A model generated the notes under the pieces. It did no database searches and was not told the DNA's origin. It was given only the letters and a program-made list of their open reading frames with translations. Shown in pieces: positions 1-6,315 of a DNA stretch of 15,523 bases. Each line of letters starts with the position of its first letter. Position 1 is the stretch's first letter. This stretch comes from Mailhella massiliensis. Its GTDB lineage: Bacteria > Desulfobacterota > Desulfovibrionia > Desulfovibrionales > Desulfovibrionaceae. The position numbers and the translations under genes were made by a program. Where the stretch lies: positions 1-15,523 of the forward strand of contig NZ_DYZA01000081.1 of the NCBI RefSeq assembly GCF_020741395.1. Direction: 5' to 3'.

Positions 1-764
1 AGCTGCTTGTGGAAACTACGGAACTGCGCGTGCGCGGCGACAGCCCCGAGCTTCTGAAAGAAAAGGAACATCTGCTCGCGCAGGTGGAAAAGCTGCATGA
101 AGTCAACCCCATGCTGGGCCATCGCGGCTGCCGCCTCGGGATCACCTATCCCGAAGTGTACGAAATGCAGATGTACGCAATCTTCAACGCGGCTTCCCGC
201 CTCGCGCGCGACGGCTACACCCCGCGTCCTGAAATCGAAATCCCGCTCACCATCAGCCTTGCGGAAATGGCCATGCTCAAGGAGCGCTGCGACCGCATCG
301 CCAAGGAGTGCATGGAAGCGCACAAGGTCACCTTCCCCTACCTGTGCGGCAGCATGATCGAGCTGCCCCGCGCGGCCCTGCTGGCCGGGGAAATCGCGGA
401 AGCTGCGGAATTCTTCAGCTTCGGCACCAACGACCTCACCCAGACCTGCTTCGGCTTCAGCCGCGACGACGCGGAAGGCAAGTTCCTGCCCATCTACATC
501 AACCAGCATATCCTGAAGGACAACCCCTTCGCCGTGCTGGACCGCAAGGGTGTGGGCAGGCTGATGCAGATCGCCATTGAGGAAGGCCGCAAGACCAGGC
601 CCGACCTCATGATCGGCATCTGCGGCGAACACGGCGGCGACCCGAGCTCCGTGGAATTCTGCCATCAGGCCGGCCTCGACCTCGTAAGCTGCTCGCCCTA
701 CCGCATCCCGATTGCCCGCCTCGCGGCTGCCCAGGCGGCCCTGAAGTATCCGAGAAAGAAGTAA
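1..764 (+). CDS. ppdK: Pyruvate, phosphate dikinase, C-terminal part (5' end outside window)
   Basis: This is the C-terminal PEP-utilising TIM-barrel domain of pyruvate, phosphate dikinase, a cytoplasmic enzyme that interconverts pyruvate + ATP + Pi with PEP + AMP + PPi. The frame is open at the left edge (codons run from base 3), so the GTG at base 9 is internal and not a start. About 254 residues are visible, against roughly 870-900 for the whole family. Diagnostic signatures are PMLGHRGCRLGITYPE, the PEP-enzyme signature FFSFGTNDLTQTCFGFSRDD, and GICGEHGGDPSS. The last contains the Cys that in this family acts as general acid/base on the enolpyruvate. The tail SCSPYRIPIARLAAAQA is the usual end of the protein. 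PEP synthase is the main alternative, but the TNDLTQ...FSRDD and GEHGGDP wording fits the dikinase better. A strong terminator follows directly. Confidence 0.93.
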   Translation, partial: LLVETTELRVRGDSPELLKEKEHLLAQVEKLHEVNPMLGHRGCRLGITYPEVYEMQMYAIFNAASRLARDGYTPRPEIEIPLTISLAEMAMLKERCDRIAKECMEAHKVTFPYLCGSMIELPRAALLAGEIAEAAEFFSFGTNDLTQTCFGFSRDDAEGKFLPIYINQHILKDNPFAVLDRKGVGRLMQIAIEEGRKTRPDLMIGICGEHGGDPSSVEFCHQAGLDLVSCSPYRIPIARLAAAQAALKYPRKK

Positions 765-797
765 GCGCGGGCGCATAGCGCACGAACCCAGCATCAG

Positions 798-828
798 GGG
801 CCGCCGGGGCAACCGGGCGGCCCTTTTT
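798..828 (+). terminator. Rho-independent terminator after ppdK
   Basis: An 8-bp all-GC stem (798-805 with 816-823, GGGCCGCC/GGCGGCCC) is followed immediately by five T. It lies 34 bases after the ppdK stop codon and is a textbook intrinsic terminator. Confidence 0.85.
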
Positions 829-1108
829 CTGCCGTCAAGGGCCTGTGCGCCGCGAACGGGGCGGGGAAAGGGAATCTGCGGCAGGGCTTCTTCGCCATGC
901 CGCATCAAGCGCCGCTGCGCCGCAAACAGGCCGCAGGCAAGGCCCGCCTTCCCCTGTGCACCCGCCGCCGCAGGGCGGAAAGGCCATGCCTCCTCCCCGG
1001 CCGGGCAAGGCCCGCCCGCAAGGCAAGAAAAAGCCCCGGTTCCCTGCCTTGAGGCGGAAAAACGGGGCGCTTCCTTCGGCCCGCACGGGGGCGGAGGAAA
1101 GAGGGGGA
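829..1108. other. GC-rich intergenic stretch between convergent ppdK and yedF
   Basis: Together with the ppdK terminator this makes a 344-base gap between convergent genes. The reading frames across it are low-complexity Arg/Pro/Gly-rich translations, with no ribosome binding site and no recognisable domain, so I see no gene. Apart from the minus-strand terminator at 1028-1068 nothing functional is evident. Confidence 0.5.
1028..1068 (-). terminator. Intrinsic terminator after yedF
   Basis: Read on the minus strand, GCCCCG (1068-1063) pairs with CGGGGC (1038-1033). The inner GCC/GGC and TCC/GGA pairings are interrupted. A run of five T (1032-1028) follows. It lies about 40 bases downstream of the yedF stop. 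The stem is imperfect internally, so confidence is moderate. Confidence 0.6.
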
Positions 1109-1714
1109 TCAGACGCGGATCACCTTGTCCGCAAGGTCGAGGCTGGTCACGATATCGAGCATGTTGGTGGTCTCGCCCACCTCTTTCTGCTCAAGAAGAT
1201 GATAGTAATCAAGGCACGTCCCGCAGACGAGTATGCTCACGCCCGCGCTCTCCAGCTTTTTCAGGGCGTCCAGAGCCGGGCCGGGGGTGGAGGAAAGGCG
1301 CACGCCGCCGTTGACCATGACGATGCGCCAGAGGCGGGCCCCCATTTCCGGGAGCGTGGCGAGGAAGTTGACCATGAGCTTCGCGCCGAGCTCGTCGCTC
1401 CCCGAGCCCACAGTGTCGGAGCTCAGGAAGACCAGGGTGCGGCAGGGAGCCTCTTCCCCGGCCTGCGCTATGACTTCCTCGGCCGCCGCGCAGCTCACGC
1501 CCGCCCGGGCGGCCTTCACGGCCCACAAGGATTCCCCGCGCTTTTCCACCTGCGGGGCATAGCCGCTTCTGGCAAGGAAGCGGCTCACGTTCTCCGAAGC
1601 CGGGGCGTTGTCCACCAGAACTTCCACCTCTTCCGGCTTCTTTTCCACCAGCGCACGGGTGCGCAGCACCGGTTCCGGGCACACGAGGCCCCGGCAATCC
1701 AGCATTTCCGACAT
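1109..1714 (-). CDS. yedF: YedF-type sulfurtransferase-like protein (TusA + DsrE-like domains)
   Basis: This 201-residue cytoplasmic protein has two domains, as in the selenium-metabolism-associated YedF family. Residues 1-75 are a TusA/SirA-like domain with the CPxP signature (Cys12-Pro-Glu-Pro) in LDCRGLVCPEPV. Residues ~95-201 are a DsrE-like domain with LVFLSSDTVGSG, WRIVMVNGGV and the CGTC pair (ILVCGTCLDYYHL). The ATG at 1714 is chosen because an AGGAGG ribosome binding site lies just upstream. An in-frame ATG at 1792 would add 26 unconserved residues. Family knowledge links yedF to genomes that make selenoproteins or process selenium, where it may shuttle reduced S or Se, but its reaction is not established. 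No selD or selA neighbour is visible. The gene is divergent from hldE and ends at its own terminator, so it is probably monocistronic. Confidence 0.9.
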   Translation of the reverse strand: MSEMLDCRGLVCPEPVLRTRALVEKKPEEVEVLVDNAPASENVSRFLARSGYAPQVEKRGESLWAVKAARAGVSCAAAEEVIAQAGEEAPCRTLVFLSSDTVGSGSDELGAKLMVNFLATLPEMGARLWRIVMVNGGVRLSSTPGPALDALKKLESAGVSILVCGTCLDYYHLLEQKEVGETTNMLDIVTSLDLADKVIRV

Positions 1715-1865
1715 ATTCTCCTCCTTCTGCAACAAGGTTGAAAGGCCCGCGCGGCATTGCCCCGGGCCGGATCTTCGCCCGGGCTTCGGCACGCGGGAAA
1801 GCTCCTCTTCCGGCAGAGGGGGCGCGGCCCGGCATGCCGGGGCCCCGCGCTTCCTCTCTCATCGC

Positions 1866-1894
1866 AGGGTAGCGGCTTTTCCCCCGCGAGGCAA
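1866..1894 (-). promoter_or_regulatory. Candidate sigma-70 promoter for yedF
   Basis: On the minus strand, TTGCCT (1894-1889) is separated by exactly 17 bases from TACCCT (1871-1866). This would give a leader of about 145 bases to the yedF start. The -10 match is partial, so this is a suggestion based on spacing and location. Confidence 0.33.
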
Positions 1895-1907
1895 GGAAGC
1901 GCCCTCC

Positions 1908-1936
1908 TTTACTTTGGCCCTTCCGGCTGCTATCGT
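1908..1936 (+). promoter_or_regulatory. Candidate sigma-70 promoter for hldE
   Basis: TTTACT (1908-1913) and TATCGT (1931-1936) are 17 bases apart, each matching the consensus at 4 of 6 positions. The expected transcript start near 1943 lies about 40 bases before the hldE ATG at 1985, with GAGG at 1973-1976 as ribosome binding site. Confidence 0.42.
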
Positions 1937-1984
1937 TGCCGTGCTCAGGCCGCGCGGGCCGCCCTTTTCTGCGAGGACACAGCC

Positions 1985-3466
1985 ATGTTGCTTTCAAGTA
2001 TCGTCAAGTCATATAAAAAAGTCAGGGTGCTCTGTGTGGGCGACGTGATGCTCGACCACTTCCTCTACGGGAAGGTCGAGCGCATCTCCCCCGAAGCCCC
2101 GGTGCCCGTGTTCAACTTCCAGAGCGAGAAAAGGATGCTCGGCGGCGCGGGGAACGTGGTGGCCAACCTGCACAGCCTGGGCTGTGCGGCCGACCTCATC
2201 TGCTTCATCGGGGACGACGCGGCGGGCAGGGAGGTGCGCCTCCTGCTTGAGGCCGTGTGCGAAAATCCCCTGCCCGTGGTGGTCCCCGGCTTCCCCACCA
2301 TCGAGAAAACCCGCGTCATTGCGGGCAACAACCACCTCCTGCGCATCGACAACGAGCGCCGTTTCGACGGCACGGCCGACCTTTGCGGCTTCCTCGGCCC
2401 GGAGCTCGACGAGCGCGTAAAGGCGGCGGATATCGTGCTGCTTTCCGACTACGCCAAGGGCATGCTTTCCCCGGAGCGCTGCCGCCGCCTCATCGAGGCA
2501 TGCAGGAGCGCGCGGCGCCCCGTCATCATCGACCCGAAAGGCGACGACTACTCCAAATACGCCCGCGCCACGGTGGTCAAGCCCAACCTCAGGGAATTCA
2601 ATCAGGCCACGGGCATGGACTGCCGCCCCACGGAGCCGGGCTTCAGGGAAAAACTCTGCGTGGGCGCGAAAAAACTCTTTGAAAAACACGGCATAGAAAA
2701 CCTGCTCGTCACCCTGAGCGAGCACGGCATGGCCTTTGTCTCGGCAAAGAACCCCGACGAGGTGTTCCAGCTCCCCACCGAGGCGCGCGAGGTCTTCGAC
2801 GTGTCCGGCGCGGGCGACACCTCGCTTGCGGCCTTCGGCGCGTCGCTTGCCGCAGGCGCGGACATTCAGGACGCCATGAAGCTCGCCAACGTGGCTTCCG
2901 GCGTGGCCGTGGGCAAGCTCGGCACCTCCTGCGTGACGGGCGAGGAAATCCTCGACGCCCTCTCCCGCCGCCGCTCCTCCTCCGGCCCGGGCTGGAAGCA
3001 GAAGCGGAAAATCGTCAGCCGCCGCGAGGCTGCCGAAGTCGCGGCCCAGTGCCGCGAGCAGGGCAGGAAGGTGGGCTTCACCAACGGCTGCTTCGACCTT
3101 CTGCATCAGGGGCACCTGCACTCGCTCATGCAGGCGCGGCAGGAATGTGACGTGCTCATGGTGGGCCTCAATACCGACGCTTCCATTAAAAGGCTCAAAG
3201 GGCCGGAGCGCCCCATCCAGGATGAGAAGACCCGCGCCCTGCTTCTGGCCTCGCTGGAATTCGTGGATTATGTCGTCATGTTCGACGACGATACCGCCCT
3301 GCCCCTGGTGGACGCCATACGGCCCGACCTCATCCTCAAGGAAGGCTACACCATCGACCGCTGGCCCGAAGCGCAGTTCGTGGAAAGCTACGGCGGCAGG
3401 GCCGTCACCCTCTCAAGGCTGGAAGGCTATTCCACCACAAGCACCATACGGCGCATGAAAGGCTGA
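1985..3466 (+). CDS. hldE: Bifunctional heptose-7-phosphate kinase / heptose-1-phosphate adenylyltransferase
   Basis: HldE (RfaE) performs two steps in making ADP-L-glycero-D-manno-heptose for the LPS inner core: phosphorylation of D-beta-D-heptose 7-phosphate and adenylylation of the resulting 1-phosphate. The 493-residue length matches the fused family form (E. coli 477). The N-terminal PfkB/ribokinase domain shows VGDVMLDHFLYG, GGAGNVVANL (~53-62) and the anion-hole/catalytic motif DVSGAGDT with Asp278 as the presumed base. The C-terminal nucleotidyltransferase domain begins near residue 340 with GFTNGCFDLLHQGH, whose HxGH motif is His374-His377, and ends in the conserved GYSTTSTIRRM. The ATG at 1985 is used because GAGG is 8 bases upstream and the alignment to the family starts there. 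The frame extends further upstream but encodes no conserved sequence. Its presence argues for a Gram-negative heptose-containing envelope. Confidence 0.96.
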   Translation: MLLSSIVKSYKKVRVLCVGDVMLDHFLYGKVERISPEAPVPVFNFQSEKRMLGGAGNVVANLHSLGCAADLICFIGDDAAGREVRLLLEAVCENPLPVVVPGFPTIEKTRVIAGNNHLLRIDNERRFDGTADLCGFLGPELDERVKAADIVLLSDYAKGMLSPERCRRLIEACRSARRPVIIDPKGDDYSKYARATVVKPNLREFNQATGMDCRPTEPGFREKLCVGAKKLFEKHGIENLLVTLSEHGMAFVSAKNPDEVFQLPTEAREVFDVSGAGDTSLAAFGASLAAGADIQDAMKLANVASGVAVGKLGTSCVTGEEILDALSRRRSSSGPGWKQKRKIVSRREAAEVAAQCREQGRKVGFTNGCFDLLHQGHLHSLMQARQECDVLMVGLNTDASIKRLKGPERPIQDEKTRALLLASLEFVDYVVMFDDDTALPLVDAIRPDLILKEGYTIDRWPEAQFVESYGGRAVTLSRLEGYSTTSTIRRMKG

Positions 3467-3593
3467 GGGATTCGCCCACAAAGCCGACTCCCCGAAGCGG
3501 GCCTTCTTCTTTTCAAGGCATCCGCAGGCTTCTGCCGTGCCGCAGGGGGAGCCCCCGCCACAGGGAAAGAAGCCCGCGCCTCACGCGCTCGGG

Positions 3594-3624
3594 GCCCCCT
3601 GCCCGGCGCCCAGGGCAGGGGGGC
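3594..3624. terminator. Strong hairpin between convergent hldE and effector gene
   Basis: GCCCCCTGCCC (3594-3604) pairs with GGGCAGGGGGGC (3613-3624) around an 8-base loop, with one extra G. On the plus strand CACGCTTTT follows, so the U-tract is offset. On the minus strand there is no U-tract. Its position between two convergent genes suggests a transcription stop, but the form is atypical. Confidence 0.4.
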
Positions 3625-3657
3625 ACGCTTTTCCTGCGCAGGAGCCGGCAGCGGTCC

Positions 3658-5871
3658 CTACGCTTCAGGGTAGGCGCGCACGTCCACGGTGGCCCCGGCA
3701 AGCCTGTCCAGAGGCCAGTGCTCTTCTTCCCCTGTGAGGGAATTGCGCAGTATGAGGCCGCCCGCTTCCGTGCCCGCCACGGCCATGTAATGGTTGTCCT
3801 TGAACAGAAGCACCATACGGTCGTTGTTCAGGTGGCGCGAAATGGCCTCCAGGTCCTTCTCGCCCGCAATGTTTCCCTGAAGCTTCTCTTCCCCGTCTTC
3901 CACACTGTAGAGCACGGGCGTCAAGCCGAAGATGCCGGCGAACTCGGCCGCCAGGCCCATGCCTCCGGCCGACCACTTCCCGTCGTGCTTCGCATAGAGG
4001 GCAGCCATGGAATTTTCCAGGCGGCTGAATTCCGCATGAAGGGCAGAAGCGCCGTCCCAGTTCTCCCGGCCTTCAACGTACAGACGCCCGTCCGGCGTGA
4101 CGTGCCGGGCCAGAAGGCTCCGCCCCTGCGCCGTGAGCATCATGCTGTTGAGGACGCTGTGCATGAAGCAGGTATTCATCCCCGTGCTCTGCCTGAGTAC
4201 GGTATCCGCGCCGATATTTTCAGGAGCCAGTTCAACGGCGGCGCTGATCCGCACCTGAGGGGCCGGATGCAGCGCATTGTTGAGCTGCCCGGGCATGCGC
4301 TCGGCAAGGCGGCGCTCCATCGCCTCCACCACGGCCTGCCGCAGCTGCGTCCGGACCACGCTGCCGTCTTCCGCCTTCATGCCGGAAATTCCCTTCTCCA
4401 TCAAATCCGGGAACACATTGCTGATCAGCTCAAAGCGGCCCTTTTCCCCGAGCTTCGGGAACATGTCCTTCAAGAAGCGCTCGGCCATTTCGTAGGCTTC
4501 CGTCTCTATGTTTTCCGGCCTCACAGAGGTGGCGGCGTCGAAGGCCTTCCCCCCGGAAACAGGCTCAGAAGCCGTGGACGGGCCCGCCCCGGAAGGCTTT
4601 TCGGAGGCCTCCGCCGAAGAAGACGCCACGTTCTTCGCCACGGCGGAGACTATCTCGCGCACCACGTCGAGGTTGACCCCGGCGGGATCCGCATCCTGCA
4701 GAAGGCCCTTCATGAGATCGGAAACAAGCCGCGCCTGCCGGGCGCGCTCCGCCACGCCGAGATCCGGGAAAAGATGCGCCACTTCCTCTTCGGCCATGGC
4801 GTCCATATTGAGGATATCCGCAAGCCCCCGGCCCCGCCGGGCCTTTTCGGAAGAAGGCGCCGCGTCTTCAGCCCCATCCATCTCATCCATCTCGTCGAGA
4901 CCGTCGAGATCCTCTTCCACATACCCCGGAATCCCCCTCGGCATGTCCCTCGGCGCAGACTTCGCCGTATTCTTCGGCGCGGCCTTCGGCGCATCCTTGG
5001 CCTCAGCCTTCCGAGAATCCTTCGCCGCTTCCTTCGGCGCATCTTTGGCTTCAGCCTTCCGAGAATCCTTCGCCGCTTCCTTCGGGGCGTCCTTGGCTTC
5101 GGCCTTCGGAGAATCCTTCGCCGCTTCCTTCGGCGTATCTTTGGCTTCAGCCTTCGGCGCGTCCTTCGCTTCGGCCTTCGGGGCTTCCTTGGCCACGTCC
5201 TTCGCCACGTCGGAGACGATTTCACGCAGCACTTCGGGGTCGGTGTTGAGCAGGTCCGCATGATTCAAAAAGCCCATCACGCGCTCGCAGACCTGCCGGG
5301 CATAGCGGCCCCGCACCTCCCTGTCGAGGTTCGGGGCAACCTCCGTCAGCGCCTTTTCGGCCATGGCGGACATGTTGATGGAGCGCCACCCCGTTATTTT
5401 GGACCTCACAAAATCCTTGGTCACGGCAGTCACGATTTCCTGCATCCCTTCGGGCTTGATTGCGGACAGCTGGGCATTGCTCATGAAGCCCTTCATGCGC
5501 TCGCAGATCTGCCGTGCATACTGGCTCCGCACCTCCTTGTCGAGGTTCGGGAAAAAGCTCACCAGCGCCTTTTCGGCCATGGCGTACACCCTGGCCGAGC
5601 CCGACCGCGCGCCGGTGCGGGAAAGCTCCGCGCTCCCGGCGTTGATCATCTCGTCGCGCCGGATGATATCGTCCATGGCCCTGCCCACGGCCGCCCTGCG
5701 CGCATCTATGGTCGCCCTGCCCGAAGAGGAAAGGGCGCGGAAGGCGTCGCCTATCTTCTGGAAGAAGTGACGGGTGGCACTCTGGGCTTCCAGGCGGCCT
5801 CCGCCGTCCACCGTAAACGAACCGCCCTCCATAAGGTGCTGCCGCATCTGGTTCAGTGATTCAATAGGCAT
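3658..5871 (-). CDS. Putative type III secretion effector with C-terminal papain-like cysteine protease domain (paralog 1)
   Basis: This 737-residue protein is not one I can name. Residues 20-72 (GRLEAQ, RHFFQKI at 34-40, LSSSGRA) match the neighbour at 6316-8235 almost position for position and are the likely secretion or chaperone-binding segment. Four related helical modules follow at about 97-158, 170-229, 358-417 and 460-530. Between modules 2 and 3 lies a Lys/Ala/Glu/Asp repeat tract (229-312) and an acidic linker (318-337). The C-terminal domain (~545-737) has Gln561, Cys568 in NTCFM, His694 in NHYMAV and Asn710 in LRNS. This resembles the papain-type Gln/Cys/His/Asn layout. No signal peptide or membrane segment is seen. 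The start is supported by GGGAGAGAG before ATG. It is downstream of the same chaperone as its paralog. The protease activity and secretion are inferred; a transglutaminase-like or deamidase fold is an alternative. Confidence 0.7.
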   Translation of the reverse strand: MPIESLNQMRQHLMEGGSFTVDGGGRLEAQSATRHFFQKIGDAFRALSSSGRATIDARRAAVGRAMDDIIRRDEMINAGSAELSRTGARSGSARVYAMAEKALVSFFPNLDKEVRSQYARQICERMKGFMSNAQLSAIKPEGMQEIVTAVTKDFVRSKITGWRSINMSAMAEKALTEVAPNLDREVRGRYARQVCERVMGFLNHADLLNTDPEVLREIVSDVAKDVAKEAPKAEAKDAPKAEAKDTPKEAAKDSPKAEAKDAPKEAAKDSRKAEAKDAPKEAAKDSRKAEAKDAPKAAPKNTAKSAPRDMPRGIPGYVEEDLDGLDEMDEMDGAEDAAPSSEKARRGRGLADILNMDAMAEEEVAHLFPDLGVAERARQARLVSDLMKGLLQDADPAGVNLDVVREIVSAVAKNVASSSAEASEKPSGAGPSTASEPVSGGKAFDAATSVRPENIETEAYEMAERFLKDMFPKLGEKGRFELISNVFPDLMEKGISGMKAEDGSVVRTQLRQAVVEAMERRLAERMPGQLNNALHPAPQVRISAAVELAPENIGADTVLRQSTGMNTCFMHSVLNSMMLTAQGRSLLARHVTPDGRLYVEGRENWDGASALHAEFSRLENSMAALYAKHDGKWSAGGMGLAAEFAGIFGLTPVLYSVEDGEEKLQGNIAGEKDLEAISRHLNNDRMVLLFKDNHYMAVAGTEAGGLILRNSLTGEEEHWPLDRLAGATVDVRAYPEA
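4936..5187 (-). repeat. 8-residue (24-bp) low-complexity repeat tract in paralog 1
   Basis: Residues 229-312 consist of about ten units of the form PK-E/A-A/E-AKD-x (for example PKAEAKDA, PKEAAKDS, RKAEAKDA). At DNA level a 48-bp double unit recurs: GAGAATCC starts at 5013, 5061 and 5109. The unit is a multiple of three, so copy-number change would alter length without frameshift. The tract looks like a charged flexible or helical spacer. Confidence 0.85.
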
Positions 5872-5889
5872 ATTCTCTCTCCCGCCCCA

Positions 5890-6222
5890 TCAGGCTTTTA
5901 AACATTCATCATAAGCGCCCCGTCCTTCCCCGCTTCCCGCAGGAAGAGGCCCGGGTATCCTCCCTTCCGCAGCCGCGGGGCAGGCGTCCTTCCATGCGCG
6001 CCCCCGTCAGCCCGGAGCGCCGCAACTTCCGGCCCCTCTGCCCGCGCCCGGCGGCAACCCGGGGCGCGGCGGAAAAGTTCCGCCAAGGGGAGCTTGTCGG
6101 CCTGCGGCCTCCCTTCCGGGAAGCGGCCGCGTGTCGACCGCCAGAGGGAAGGGAGCCTCCCTTCCGCAGCCGCGGGGCGGGGATGCCTGCGCTGTTGCCT
6201 GCGCGCCGGGCCTTCTGCCCAT
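5890..6222 (-). pseudogene. Decayed second copy of the CesT-like chaperone gene
   Basis: The gap between the two effector genes aligns with the intact chaperone locus at both ends. The first 41 bases (forward 6182-6222) align without gaps to 8679-8719 at about 63% identity. The encoded start M-G-R-R...ATAQAS mirrors M-H-R-I...ATEYAS of the chaperone. At the other end, LREAGKDGALMMN mirrors LQEEDGGGALMMN of the chaperone C-terminus, and forward TTCATCATAAGCGC is shared. The remnant spans about 330 bases, against 465 in the intact gene. It needs frameshifts to join its ends and carries a duplicated 22-bp sequence. The bases between its end and the downstream effector start also align with the same spacer at 8235-8255. 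The middle is too diverged for me to align by eye. Confidence 0.72.
5959..6177. repeat. 22-bp direct repeat inside the chaperone remnant
   Basis: CCTCCCTTCCGCAGCCGCGG plus GG occurs identically at 5959-5980 and 6156-6177, 197 bases apart. The first 11 bases recur at 6108-6118. The intact chaperone gene has no copy, so the repeat arose in the decaying copy. It could mediate deletions there. Confidence 0.85.
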
Positions 6223-6300
6223 GGGCGCCCTTTTATGCCAACAACGTCGGCAGGCGGGCATGCTCATGCAGTATCTTGCAAAAAACGTGCCGGAAAGCCG
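6223..6300 (-). other. Duplicated chaperone upstream region (promoter-less)
   Basis: Forward 6220-6300 aligns with 8717-8798, the leader of the intact chaperone gene. Shared blocks include TTTATGCC, ACGTCGGC/TCGTGGGC, and TTGCAAAAAACGTGCCGG against ATGCAAAAAGCGTGCCGG. The homology stops at the effector stop codon (6316), so the -10/-35 at 8823-8851 has no duplicate here. The downstream paralog therefore probably depends on read-through from the upstream promoter or on an unrecognised start. Confidence 0.65.
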
Positions 6301-6315
6301 TTTTTCCCGGGGACG

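Noticed and set aside
845..1741. 298-codon plus-strand frame across the ppdK-yedF gap and yedF
   Set aside because: It runs antisense to yedF, whose TusA and DsrE motifs are clear, and it begins in low-complexity sequence without a ribosome binding site.
3467..3560. Intrinsic terminator directly after hldE
   Set aside because: There is a T-rich run near 3507-3515, but the preceding CCCG/CGGG stem is only four pairs. The stronger hairpin at 3594-3624 was listed instead.
4936..5187. CRISPR-like or transposon repeat array
   Set aside because: The 24/48-bp periodic repeats are in frame, have no unique spacers, and encode a continuous octapeptide tract inside a protein.
3718..5859. 713-codon open frame on the plus strand opposite effector paralog 1
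   Set aside because: It is antisense to a gene with a clear paralog and translates to Arg/His/Leu-rich sequence without domains. High GC content commonly leaves such long antisense frames open.
5898..6086. Small 62-residue minus-strand gene just upstream of paralog 1
   Set aside because: Only its last ~13 residues resemble anything (the chaperone C-terminus). The rest is Arg/Ala-rich, so it is better explained as part of the decayed chaperone copy.
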